Source of the DNA: Tardiphaga sp. vice304
Lineage (GTDB): Bacteria > Pseudomonadota > Alphaproteobacteria > Rhizobiales > Xanthobacteraceae
Direction: 5' to 3'
Assembly (NCBI RefSeq): GCF_007018905.1
Contig: NZ_CP041402.1
Span: forward strand, 3,150,001-3,214,000
Length of the DNA: 64,000 nucleotides
In this document: positions 37,489-45,207 of the stretch, piece by piece
How positions within the stretch are numbered: position 1 is the stretch's first letter
Layout: each line of letters opens with the position of its first letter
Made by a program: the position numbers and the translations under genes
The notes under the pieces: generated by a model
The model's input: the letters and a program-made list of their open reading frames with translations, nothing else
Database searches by the model: none
Told to the model about the DNA's origin: nothing

Positions 37489-37588
37489 TCCTGAGGAGCC
37501 GCGCGCTTGCGCGGCGTCTCGAAGGATGGCGCCAAGCTCCCATGGTTTGAGACGCGCGCCAAGTGGCGCGCTCCTCACTATGAGGACG
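37489..37588. repeat. About 100-bp palindromic intergenic repeat
   Basis: CCTGAGGAGCCGCGCGC at the left end and GCGCGCTCCTCACTATGAGG at the right end, with an inner inverted GTCTCGAAGGATGG / CATGGTTTGAGACG core. It is the type of dispersed palindrome seen many times in rhizobial genomes. No coding capacity. Confidence 0.7.
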
Positions 37589-37611
37589 GTGAGTGAAGCC
37601 ACCCGAACTCT

Positions 37612-37788
37612 CTAATCCGCGGTGTGCTCGGCGATGCCGAGCTTCTTGATCCGGGTGCGGACGGCGAGCGGCGAGCGTTTCGTGCGCAGCGCGATCTCGT
37701 TGATGCTGCGGCCGGCCAGCAACTGACGGCGCAACTCTTCGTCCTGCAGCGAGGTCCAGACGGAATCGGCTTGGTTACTGAGCTTCAT
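37612..37788 (-). CDS. Small helix-turn-helix-like protein (58 aa)
   Basis: A 58-aa product from ATG 37788 (an extension to 37833 is possible). It consists of a compact three-helix pattern: SVWTSLQDEELRRQLLAG, RSINEIALRTKRSPLAVRTRIKKLG. The second half matches a helix-turn-helix recognition unit of SANT/Myb- or GcrA-like type. It is divergent from the amidase gene with 133 bp between, and could regulate it, though this is speculative. Confidence 0.65.
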   Translation of the reverse strand: MKLSNQADSVWTSLQDEELRRQLLAGRSINEIALRTKRSPLAVRTRIKKLGIAEHTAD

Positions 37789-37921
37789 GGCGCGTGAGCC
37801 GGGTCTTTCATGGCGTGACGCGGAAGGCGTCACGGCGTTTTCACATGCTAGCCCTGATCACGCAGCGAGCGCCATCCGGTCTAGGCTTCCCGCGAACGAA
37901 TCTGCAACCGGAACGCACGAC

Positions 37922-39394
37922 ATGACATTGGCGATGGACTGGGACGAATGGGCGACACATGACGCGGTGGCGCTGGCCGACCGCGTGCGCCAGGGCGATC
38001 TGACGCCGGCCGAACTTGCGGCACAAGCCGCCGCCGGCATAGCCCGGCTCAACCCCGCGCTCGACGCCGTCGTCGAGGTCTTCGACGACGTGGTCGCCGA
38101 TCCCGCCAAGGACGGCATGAACGAAGCTGGCGTGTTTGCCGGCGTTCCCTATCTGATGAAGGATCTCGGGCCGACGCTGCGGGGGCGGCTGCAGGAATTC
38201 GGCTCCGCCATCATGCAGGGCAACCGGCCCGCGCAGGACAGCTTTCTCACCGGCCGGATCCGCCAGGCCGGGCTGAACATCATCGGCCGCAGCACCACGC
38301 CGGAATTCGGCGTCTGCAGCTCTGCCGAAAATGCATTCTATGTCACCCGCAATCCCTGGGATACCGACTACTCGACCTGCGGCTCCTCCGCGGGGTCGTC
38401 GGCGATGGTAGCCGCCGGTGTGCTGCCGATCTCGCACGCCACCGATGGCGGCGGTTCGATCCGGATTCCGGCCGGCGTCAACGGCCTGATCGGCCTGAAA
38501 GTGTCGCGCGGCGTCTATTCGCTGGCGCCGACCATGTCGGACCTGACCGGGCTGGTATCGATCCAGGGCTGCGTCAGCCGCAGCGTGCGCGACACCGCGG
38601 CCTTCGTCGATGCCTGCCGGGGTGCTGAGCCCGGCGAATTCATGCCGTTCTGGTCGCCGGCCGAGCCCTATAGCGAGCGGATCCGGCGCGACCCCCGGCG
38701 CCTGCGCATCGCGCTGTCGCACGAATGGGGCGATAGCAGCGCGACGCCGCATTTCGTCGCCGAGCTCGAGCGTGTCGGCCGGCTGCTGGAGGGGCTCGGC
38801 CACCACGTCGAATGGGCGCTGCCCGAGATCGATTTCCGCGCCGCCTTTGCCGCGCAGACCGCCTGCTACATCAGCAATTTCGCGCAGGTGATCGGCGGCC
38901 ATCTGGCACGGCTCGGCCTGGAAAAGCCGACGTCCGAACTGCTGGAGCCGATCAACGTGAAGATCTGGGAGGCCGGCATCGACATGTCCTATACTGACCG
39001 CGCCAGAATGCAGGCGGTGTTCAACACCACGTCGCGCGGCTTCGGCGCGTTCTTCGAGCGCTACGACATCATCCTGACGCCGATCACCGCCAAGCCGACG
39101 CCGAAGGTCGGCACCGCCGAGTATCTGACGACCTCGACCAATCTGTCGGTGCACGACTGGTTTGCGAACCTCTGGAAGAACTTCGCCTATACGCCGCTGG
39201 CCAATCTCGCCGGCATCCCCGGCATCTCGCTGCCGCTGGCCGCGCAGGAGAACGGCCTGCCGCTCGGCATCCAGGCGCAGGCGGCGCAGGCCCATGACGG
39301 GTTGTTGCTGCAGCTCGCAGCCCAGATCGAGCGCGCGATCGACGGAAAATGGAACGGCGGCGCGCTGCCCAAGCAGCATGTCAGCCGTAGCTAG
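37922..39394 (+). CDS. Amidase signature family enzyme
   Basis: A 490-aa amidase. ATG 37922 is preferred because the preceding in-frame region has no family match. The Ser-Ser-Lys triad is visible: Lys in YLMKDLGP, first Ser in CGSSAGSSAMVAAG, nucleophile Ser in DGGGSIRIPAGVNGLIGLKVSRG. It hydrolyses an amide, possibly an aryl- or acyl-amide; the substrate is unknown. The GatA group is unlikely because the gene is unlinked to gatB/C. A palindromic repeat and IS110 element lie 6 and 78 bp downstream. Confidence 0.9.
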   Translation: MTLAMDWDEWATHDAVALADRVRQGDLTPAELAAQAAAGIARLNPALDAVVEVFDDVVADPAKDGMNEAGVFAGVPYLMKDLGPTLRGRLQEFGSAIMQGNRPAQDSFLTGRIRQAGLNIIGRSTTPEFGVCSSAENAFYVTRNPWDTDYSTCGSSAGSSAMVAAGVLPISHATDGGGSIRIPAGVNGLIGLKVSRGVYSLAPTMSDLTGLVSIQGCVSRSVRDTAAFVDACRGAEPGEFMPFWSPAEPYSERIRRDPRRLRIALSHEWGDSSATPHFVAELERVGRLLEGLGHHVEWALPEIDFRAAFAAQTACYISNFAQVIGGHLARLGLEKPTSELLEPINVKIWEAGIDMSYTDRARMQAVFNTTSRGFGAFFERYDIILTPITAKPTPKVGTAEYLTTSTNLSVHDWFANLWKNFAYTPLANLAGIPGISLPLAAQENGLPLGIQAQAAQAHDGLLLQLAAQIERAIDGKWNGGALPKQHVSRS

Positions 39395-39399
39395 TTGAG

Positions 39400-39473
39400 T
39401 AGGGCGGATTAGCGAAGCGTAATCCGCCGTCCATCCGCGCGGCGGCGGGTTACGCCTTCGGCTAACCCGCCCT
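39400..39473. repeat. Palindromic intergenic repeat split by IS110 element
   Basis: Two inverted modules, AGGGCGGATTAGCGAAGCG/TAATCCGCC and GGCGGGTTACGCC/GGCTAACCCGCCCT. It should continue CTACGGG, as in the intact copy at 45121-45207, but the text changes right after CCGCCCT. This is where the IS110 element is inserted. Confidence 0.8.
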
Positions 39474-39509
39474 TGTAATAGCAAATCGGGATATTGTCAG
39501 CTCGTTCCG

Positions 39510-39665
39510 AGAGGAATGCTCTGCCGCGGACGGCCATCCGCGGCAGAGCGGCTGGCGATCGGATCGTATCCGCCCTGAGTCGTCTGAGACTGCCCCGTAG
39601 CGGGATCGCGCCAGCTCCTTCATCGGACCCGGATGGTTGCCGGAACAAGTTGGTTCGCTTCACAA
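39510..39665 (+). ncRNA. Candidate bridge RNA of the IS110 element
   Basis: Three stems are visible in order: a 5' hairpin with a perfect 13-bp stem and 6-nt loop (39518-39549); a target-binding loop closed by GCTGGCG/CGCCAGC (39551-39557 with 39609-39615); a donor-binding loop closed by CGGACC/GGTTCG with one G-U (39624-39629 with 39652-39657). The target loop holds CCGCCCT (39570-39576), equal to the left target with core, and CCCGTAG (39594-39600), the reverse complement of CTACGGG, the right target of the repeat. The donor loop holds ATGGTTGC (39633-39640), equal to the right end 40636-40643, and ACAAG (39645-39649), the reverse complement of the left end CTTGT. Ends of the RNA are approximate. 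Confidence 0.85.
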
Positions 39666-39682
39666 GGCAGGGGTCGACGAAG

Positions 39683-40636
39683 ATGACGAACAATAACACG
39701 GAAACGGCCGGCATCGATACGGCCAAAGACAAGCTCGACATTGCGGTGCATGGCCGGGAGCAGCGATGGCAGGTGCCCAACGTAGCGGCGGGATGGCGGC
39801 AGTTGGCGGCCGATCTCGGTAAGGCAGGCGTCACCAAAGTCGGTATCGAGGCCACCGGTGGTTATGAACGTGGCGTGGTTACGCATTTGCGCACCAAAGG
39901 CTTCGTCGTGCTGGTGCTGCAGCCGATCCAGGTCAAGAACTTTGCCAGGCTGCATCTGCGGCGCGCCAAGAACGACGCCCTGGATGCCGTGCTGGTCGCC
40001 GCCTGCGCGGCGGTGCTCGATCCTCCATCTGTCGACGCGGATCCAAGGCTCACGGAGCTGGCAGATCACCTGACCTTCGTCGAACAGATCGAGGAAGACA
40101 TGGTCCGCCTCAAGACTCGGCTCGAACATATCGACGAGCCACGACGGCGGCGTCTGGTCCTCAACGACATCGATCGGCTGAAGGCGCGCCGAGCCACCGA
40201 ACTCCTACGAATCGCGGGCCAACTGCGCGACCATCCGGATCTGGCGCGGCGCCTCGATCTGGTGCTCAGCGTCCCCGGCATCGGCGAGCGGACTGCGCTG
40301 GCGCTGATCATCCGCATGCCTGAGCTCGGCCAAATCAGCCGGGAGAAGGCGGCAGCTCTTGCCGGCCTTGCGCCGTTCGACGATGACAGCGGCAAGCATA
40401 GGGGGCAGCGCCACATTGCAGGTGGTCGAAGCCGCCTGCGTCGCTCGCTGTTTGCTGCGGCGCTGCCGGCCTCGTTCCGCTGGAACAAGGCCCTGTGCGC
40501 GCTCTACGAGCGCCTGAAAGCCCGCGGCAAGGCCCACAACGAGGCGCTCATCGCCTGCGCTCGCAAGCTCCTCATCTACGCCAACACCGTCGTCGAGCGC
40601 GGCACGCCATGGGTTGAAAAGCAGGCCGCGCTTTAA
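39683..40636 (+). CDS. IS110-family transposase (bridge-RNA guided recombinase)
   Basis: A 317-aa protein from ATG 39683. The N-terminal RuvC-like DEDD domain has GIDTAKDKLDIAV (first Asp), VGIEATGGYE (Glu) and KNDALDAVLVAACA (last two Asp). A coiled-coil middle (VEQIEEDMVRLKTRLEHID) follows, and the C-terminal Transposase_20 domain has LVLSVPGIGERTALALIIRMPELG, LAGLAPFDDDSG and the catalytic-Ser region GGRSRLRRSLFAAA. All are intact, so it is probably active. In-frame upstream extension to 39494 overlaps the bridge RNA and is not credible. Confidence 0.95.
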   Translation: MTNNNTETAGIDTAKDKLDIAVHGREQRWQVPNVAAGWRQLAADLGKAGVTKVGIEATGGYERGVVTHLRTKGFVVLVLQPIQVKNFARLHLRRAKNDALDAVLVAACAAVLDPPSVDADPRLTELADHLTFVEQIEEDMVRLKTRLEHIDEPRRRRLVLNDIDRLKARRATELLRIAGQLRDHPDLARRLDLVLSVPGIGERTALALIIRMPELGQISREKAAALAGLAPFDDDSGKHRGQRHIAGGRSRLRRSLFAAALPASFRWNKALCALYERLKARGKAHNEALIACARKLLIYANTVVERGTPWVEKQAAL

Positions 40637-40642
40637 TGGTTG

Positions 40643-41194
40643 CTACGCTTGCTTCGTATCCGCCGGGAACGCGAAGCCGATCAGCGCGAACAGCGAGGCG
40701 ACGCTGAAGACGTGCATGTTGATGATCGAGCGATACTCGGCGGCGCTGTAGGTCGCCAGCGGGCTGCCGACCGCGGCATCGAGCATGAAATAGGCCGCAA
40801 ACGGGCAGGCCAGCGCGGCCGCCATCGCGCGCTTTTCGGTCTGTCGAAACAGGATCGTCGAAAGCAGCACGCAGGGCAGCAGGAATAGTTCCACGGCGGT
40901 GTCGAGCCCGACCAGCTTGACCGCCAGCACGGTGTTGGCGACGCCGACCACCGGCAGCATCAGGCGGCCGGCCAGCGGATTGCGCCGCGCCACCGCCGGG
41001 ATGACGGCGAACAGCGGAAAGGTCAGCAGCGTCAGCCACGAAGGCCATGCGGCCTGACCCACGATCGCATACAGATACAGCGGATAGAACGGCTGGTTGC
41101 CGGCGATCACCAGCGCGATGGTATTGGCGAGCTGCGCCAGCGGGTCGGGGTTTTCGCGGTAGGCTTGCAACTGGTCCTGGAGGCGAGAGAGCAT
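40643..41194 (-). CDS. Hypothetical multi-pass membrane protein
   Basis: A 183-aa protein from ATG 41194 with about five or six helices (LYLYAIVGQAAWPSWLTLLTF, LMLPVVGVANTVLAVKLVG, AMAAALACPFAAYFMLDAA, HVFSVASLFALIGFAF) and a cytoplasmic N-terminus rich in Gln/Arg. No family recognised; the general layout resembles sensor-like membrane modules. Its stop codon (CTA at 40643-40645) falls exactly on the CT core at the right end of the IS110 element, so the insertion preserved the stop. Confidence 0.7.
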   Translation of the reverse strand: MLSRLQDQLQAYRENPDPLAQLANTIALVIAGNQPFYPLYLYAIVGQAAWPSWLTLLTFPLFAVIPAVARRNPLAGRLMLPVVGVANTVLAVKLVGLDTAVELFLLPCVLLSTILFRQTEKRAMAAALACPFAAYFMLDAAVGSPLATYSAAEYRSIINMHVFSVASLFALIGFAFPADTKQA

Positions 41195-41855
41195 CGGTTT
41201 CCTTCGAGGTCATGGACGGGCCGGGTGACAGAAGCCACACGCCTGTGGCGCAAATTCGCGTGTTGCGGGTCGCCATGTCAAACGGCCGGCCGCCCGCGTT
41301 CTCGCGACGCCGGGGCGCCCGAGCTGTGCGGCAGTTCTCCTCTCGACGCATGAGGGGAGGCAGCGCGCCGACAGGCGCGGGGATGGTGGTTGGGACGCGA
41401 TCCGCATCGCTGCGAACCGCGGCGCCTGTGGGCGCGCCACCGCGGTGATTTTGGGCCGGGGGACCGTGCTTCCGGGACAGCCTCCGGCGGGATTTCCCCG
41501 CCTTCTCACTGTCCGCGTCCAGCCGACAAATGGCGGCAGAGCCCCGTAGTAGGCCCGGACGGCGACCCCCGGCCTCCCGGGGTACGCTTGCGAGGCGCAC
41601 GCGCGGGACACCGCATCCTGCTCCGCTACCAAGACGCCTCATGACAGCGCCCCTCGCGAACACGATGCGCGGTTTATAATCCTTACTAGGAATGATGTCA
41701 AGATAGTCGGCGGGCAGGTCGGCCGCGGCGAGGCAGCAACGCGGCTGCACGGCGCTGACGCGGCCGTTTGCTGCAGTTGCGATTGGTATCGCGGTCTTGA
41801 CGGCCGCGCCGGGTTCGGCGACGGCTTGGGAAACAACAACCGCAGGGAGACCGCC
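41195..41855. other. Long GC-rich intergenic region, no supported gene
   Basis: 661 bp. Open frames here lack ribosome sites, hydrophobic cores or family features. It holds many short inverted repeats (for example CCGGCCGGC-like and GGCGGGATTTCCCCGCC), and a distinctive segment at about 41395-41640. That segment reads like a dispersed rhizobial repeat, but only one copy is in the window. The leader of the methyltransferase is at the right end. Confidence 0.4.
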
Positions 41856-42572
41856 GTGACGATCGACAACAGCCCGATCAAGGCAGACGACACTTTCGGC
41901 CCGCTGCGCGCGGTGTTCCGCAAGGTCGTGCACTTCCTGTCGTTCCACTTCGTGCTGAACAGCCGCCGGACCTCGAAGACCGAGGTCGGAGGGCTGAGCC
42001 TGACGGTGCCGCCGACCGTGTTTCATCCAAAGCTGTTCCTGACCAGCCGGTTCTTCGCCGAATTCCTGCAGCGGCAGGATTTTGCCGGCAAGCGCGTGGT
42101 CGAGATCGGCACCGGCTCCGGCATTCTGGCGCTGTCCGCCGCGCGCGCCGGCGCCGCCTCCGTGCTGGCACTCGACATCAATCCGCAGGCCGCGCGCGCC
42201 GCCGCGCTGAACGCCGTCGCCAACGGCCTGCCGCAGGTCGAGGCGCGCGAGTCCGACCTGTTTTCGGCGGTGCCGCCGGATCAGACCTTCGACGTCATCA
42301 TCTCCAGCCCGCCGTCGTTTTCCGGCGAACCGCGCAATGTCGCGGACCGGGCCTGGCATGCCGGCCCCGGCTATCGCGACATCCTTGCGCTGTTCGACCA
42401 GGCCGCGGCGCATCTCGCCCCGGGCGGCACGATGTATCTGCTGGTGTCGTCGGACAGCAACATGGCGTTGTTCGATCACCTGATCGCGCAGGCCGGCCTG
42501 CGGCGGCAGCACGTCGCGACGCATTCGATCATGGTGGAGCGGTTTGTCATCTACGAGGTGACACGGGCGTAG
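41856..42572 (+). CDS. Class I SAM-dependent methyltransferase
   Basis: A 238-aa protein starting at GTG 41856, with AGGGAGA upstream. SAM-binding motif I is VVEIGTGSGILALSAARAGA, motif II ALDINPQAARAAALNA, and motif IV ISSPPSF, in the place of the NPPY of HemK-type enzymes. This resembles the protein/RNA methyltransferase group acting on Gln or on rRNA bases, but the substrate is unknown. The N-terminal part (about 1-60) is family-specific. The divergent membrane protein gene lies 661 bp away. Confidence 0.88.
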   Translation: MTIDNSPIKADDTFGPLRAVFRKVVHFLSFHFVLNSRRTSKTEVGGLSLTVPPTVFHPKLFLTSRFFAEFLQRQDFAGKRVVEIGTGSGILALSAARAGAASVLALDINPQAARAAALNAVANGLPQVEARESDLFSAVPPDQTFDVIISSPPSFSGEPRNVADRAWHAGPGYRDILALFDQAAAHLAPGGTMYLLVSSDSNMALFDHLIAQAGLRRQHVATHSIMVERFVIYEVTRA

Positions 42573-42581
42573 CGCCGGCGG

Positions 42582-43418
42582 TCAGCCCGGATTGTTCGCG
42601 GCGAGCCGCACGAACTGCTGCTTCATGGCGTTGACGCGGCCGAGATAGCCCGCGACGGAGTGATCGCCGCAGCGCTCGCCCGGCGCGGGCCGGAAGCCGC
42701 GGCGCACGAAGGCGCGGCCGGGCCCGGCGCCGCACAGATGGATGACGGCCGCGAGATCCTGCTTCTGCGGCGCGCTCGGCGCCTTGCCGGGCACGGCGAT
42801 CAGCACGGAGGCGGTCTGGCGGTCGAGATAGATCGACGCCAGCTCGATGGCGTGGCCGGGCAGCGAGCGAAAATACAGGCTGGTGAACCAGCAATCGCTG
42901 ACCACCACATGGCCGCGGATGCAAAAGCGCGAGGCCTCGGCAAAGGCCGGATCGGTCATCTGCAACAGGCCGACGGCGCTGGAGGCGGGCCGGTACCAAG
43001 CGAACGGATTCCAGCCCCACCGCCAGCGCCAATAGGTCCGCACGGCCGGATTGCCGGTGCTCTCGGTCTGCGTCAGCGCGGCCAGCAATTCGGGCGAGAC
43101 GGCGTCGGTCGAATAGTTCCGGAACCGCGCGCCGTAGTGCCGCCAGGTCTCGGTGGGCGGCTTGTTCAGCACGGTGTCCGCAAAGAACAAAAGCTCGGTA
43201 GGCTTGCGCACTAGCTGCACGACGAGATTGACGAGCGGCGCGCCGATCAGCAGCGCGGCCACGACGATCACGATGCGGACCGCGACCGGCCGGGCCGCCC
43301 AGCGCGGCCGCAGCCCGCGCAGCCCGCGCAGCCGGCGTCCGAGGCGTCGCCTGAGACCGGATACGCCACGCCTTGTGCGCGGTTTGCGGAGCGGAGGCGT
43401 GGTGCGCGTCGAAGACAT
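42582..43418 (-). CDS. Lytic transglycosylase-like (SLT fold) membrane protein
   Basis: A 278-aa protein. An Arg-rich cytoplasmic start, a transmembrane helix at about 44-64 (AVRIVIVVAALLIGAPLVNLVVQLV) and an SLT-type domain: ALTQTESTGNPAV with the catalytic Glu, then SSAVGLLQMTDPAFAEA and the C-terminal CIRGHVVVSDCWFTSLY. Two Cys could pair. It should cut peptidoglycan glycan strands from the periplasmic face of the inner membrane. The start at ATG 43418 is chosen over a TTG at 43454 because both give the same helix. Confidence 0.82.
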   Translation of the reverse strand: MSSTRTTPPLRKPRTRRGVSGLRRRLGRRLRGLRGLRPRWAARPVAVRIVIVVAALLIGAPLVNLVVQLVRKPTELLFFADTVLNKPPTETWRHYGARFRNYSTDAVSPELLAALTQTESTGNPAVRTYWRWRWGWNPFAWYRPASSAVGLLQMTDPAFAEASRFCIRGHVVVSDCWFTSLYFRSLPGHAIELASIYLDRQTASVLIAVPGKAPSAPQKQDLAAVIHLCGAGPGRAFVRRGFRPAPGERCGDHSVAGYLGRVNAMKQQFVRLAANNPG

Positions 43419-43484
43419 CGGCGACGGTTTAGGCCGCGCCCGCACCGGCGGCAACCGGTCCGGGCGGGCTCGCGGCCGTGGTCG

Positions 43485-44441
43485 CTACGGCATCATCTCG
43501 ATGCCGGCCGCGGCGACGATCTTTCGATGCACCTCGAGCTGCCGCTTCATCAGCGCGGCCAGTTCCTCGGGCGTGGATGGCGTCAGCGCAAAGTCCTGCT
43601 CGACCATGCGCTGCTTCACGACCGGATCGGCCATCGCCTCGTGAAAGGCCTTGTTGAGCTTCGCCACGATGTCGGCGGGCATGCCGGGCGGGCCGAACAG
43701 CCCGGCCCACGGCTCGATTTTGAAATCCGAAAAGCCCGCTTCGGCGATCGTCGGCACATCAGGCGCGATCGCGCTGCGCTTCTCCAGGATGGTGGCGAGC
43801 GCGACGATCTTGCCGTCCTTGACCTGCGGCATGCCGGTGCCGGAGGTCGCGACCATGGCGTTGATGCGGCCGGTGATCAGGTCGGTCATCGCGGGCGGCT
43901 CGCCGCGATAGGGCACATGCGTGAGATCGAGCCCGCTGGTGGTCGCCAGCGACGCGAACGCCAGCCGCCCGCTGATGTTGCCGGCGCCGTAGGCCAGCTT
44001 GCCGGGATTGGCCCGGGCATAGGCGATGAACTCCGCCAGCGTCCTGGCGGGAATGTCCTTGTTGACGAAGAAGAAGAAGTTGTAGCGACCGATGTCGGTA
44101 ATCGGCGTGAAGTCGGTCGAGCTGTCATAGGGCGGCGCCTTGCGCGTCGCCGGAACGCCGGACATCGCGGTGTTGGAGGCAAGCATGATGACGTAGCCGT
44201 CTGCGGCGCTGCGTTTCACTTCGCTGGCGGCGATCGCGCCGTCGGCGCCGGGCTTGTTGTCGATGATGATCTGCTGCCCGAGCTTTGGCGACACCGTGTC
44301 GGCCAGCACCCGTGCGATCACGTCGGTCGACGTGCCGGCCGGCAGCGGCACGATCAGCCGGATCGGCCGTGTCGGATAATCCGCCGCCGCGGCGTGGCCG
44401 ATGCCGAGCATCAATCCGACGGCAATAAGAACCTTGCGCAA
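43485..44441 (-). CDS. Tripartite tricarboxylate transporter substrate-binding protein (Bug/TctC family)
   Basis: A 318-aa periplasmic binding protein. It starts at TTG 44441, with AAGGAGAG ideally placed; signal peptide MRKVLIAVGLMLGIGHAAAA. Family blocks: YPTRPIRLIVPLPAGTSTDVIARVLADTV, IIDNKPGADGAIAASEVKRSAADGYV, YGAGNISGRLAFASL, and the tail STPEELAALMKRQLEVHRKIV. As with the other Bug protein here, no TctAB partner is linked. Confidence 0.9.
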   Translation of the reverse strand: MRKVLIAVGLMLGIGHAAAADYPTRPIRLIVPLPAGTSTDVIARVLADTVSPKLGQQIIIDNKPGADGAIAASEVKRSAADGYVIMLASNTAMSGVPATRKAPPYDSSTDFTPITDIGRYNFFFFVNKDIPARTLAEFIAYARANPGKLAYGAGNISGRLAFASLATTSGLDLTHVPYRGEPPAMTDLITGRINAMVATSGTGMPQVKDGKIVALATILEKRSAIAPDVPTIAEAGFSDFKIEPWAGLFGPPGMPADIVAKLNKAFHEAMADPVVKQRMVEQDFALTPSTPEELAALMKRQLEVHRKIVAAAGIEMMP

Positions 44442-44560
44442 AACGTCTCTCCTTGTGTCGCTTTGTGGCCACTTAGGGAGCGCGGCGCCGGGGAGTCAAA
44501 CGATTCGATGTCGCGTGTCGGCCGCATCAGCGAAGCGCCATGCGGGGCCGCGAGCAGGCC

Positions 44561-44610
44561 GGTGAGCGAAGCGTAATCCTCCCGATATCCGCAAGGCGGC
44601 GGGTTACGGG
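44561..44610. repeat. Partial palindromic repeat (GCGAAGCGTAATCC type)
   Basis: GGTGAGCGAAGCGTAATCCTCC ... GGCGGCGGGTTACGGG, a diverged copy of the repeat at 39400-39473, lying directly downstream of the avidin gene's stop. Confidence 0.65.
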
Positions 44611-44622
44611 CTCTACGCTTGC

Positions 44623-45021
44623 TCAGCGTCGCGTGAATCGATCTCTGCCATACATACGGTGGGGTTTGCCGTCACGACCGGTATAATCGAGGGTCCAGCG
44701 AGTGCTCATCGTCGGACCTACAACCCGACCTTGCCAGATCGTAGTCGATTTGCAGTCGGGTACACCAAGCCCGTTCCAGTCAACCTTGAAGGTGACGGCG
44801 GTTCCTTTGGTAAGGCCACGGACTTCGTATGGCGCACCCTGACACTCAAATCCGGCGGCATTGTTCACATATGTGCCAATGAATGATCCAGTGACCGGCT
44901 CAACGAACCATGCTGTGAGAGTGGACCCTCGTGTGTTCACCCATGTCGACAATGGAGTGATCTGAGCTTGAGCTGAAATTGGGAATAGTGACAAAAATAA
45001 AAACGTAAAGAGACATCGCAT
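44623..45021 (-). CDS. Avidin-family (rhizavidin/bradavidin-like) biotin-binding protein
   Basis: A 132-aa exported protein. ATG 45021 follows GGGAGG, a strong ribosome site; signal peptide MRCLFTFLFLSLFPISAQA. The mature about 113 residues follow the avidin fold, with streptavidin biotin contacts mapping to N and S in WVNTRGST, Y in GTYVNN, W in VDWNG, S/T/W in KSTTIWQG, W in TRWTLDY and D in YGRDRF. Two Cys (FECQG, VPDCKST) match the disulfide of rhizavidin. The equivalent of streptavidin Trp120 is missing, as in the dimeric rhizavidin group. GC is visibly lower than in neighbours. Function in bacteria is uncertain; possible biotin sequestration or defence. Confidence 0.88.
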   Translation of the reverse strand: MRCLFTFLFLSLFPISAQAQITPLSTWVNTRGSTLTAWFVEPVTGSFIGTYVNNAAGFECQGAPYEVRGLTKGTAVTFKVDWNGLGVPDCKSTTIWQGRVVGPTMSTRWTLDYTGRDGKPHRMYGRDRFTRR

Positions 45022-45120
45022 CGCAGCCTCCCGGTTAACTACCAGAAGTAGTGTATCCCGTGTTCTTTGGACGATGCAATAGCTTAAAAATGTGAAAGGC
45101 ACTGAGGCGTCTTAGCAAGT

Positions 45121-45207
45121 AAGCGGATCAACGAAACGTAGTCCATCTATCGCAGGCGATGCGGTCGATGAAGCGGCGGGTTACGCTGCGCTAACCCGCC
45201 CTACGGG
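45121..45207. repeat. Palindromic intergenic repeat with unoccupied IS110 target
   Basis: A diverged copy of the repeat at 39400, ending GCGGGTTACGCTGCGCTAACCCGCCCTACGGG. The last 12 bp (45196-45207) match both target guides of the IS110 bridge RNA. This repeat copy has overwritten the 3' end of the TIR gene. Confidence 0.75.

Larger units (their letters stand above)
39472..40644 (+). mobile_element. IS110-family insertion sequence (about 1.17 kb, CT core)
   Basis: Boundaries are inferred from three agreements. The repeat is broken after ...CCGCC-CT at 39472-39473. A CT core recurs at 40643-40644, after which host sequence (ACGCTTGC) resumes. The left-end noncoding RNA carries guides for both junctions. 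Left end is about 209 bp noncoding, then the transposase, then about 7 bp before the right core. There are no terminal inverted repeats or target duplication, as expected for IS110. One copy in the window; it looks intact. Confidence 0.85.

Noticed and set aside
39518..39549. The 13-bp perfect hairpin as a simple terminator or IS terminal repeat
   Set aside because: No T-run and not at an element end; its position at the 5' side of the two guide loops fits a bridge RNA stem better.
44659..44886. A 75-codon plus-strand frame opposite the avidin gene
   Set aside because: No ribosome site and no family features; the avidin frame on the minus strand is clear.
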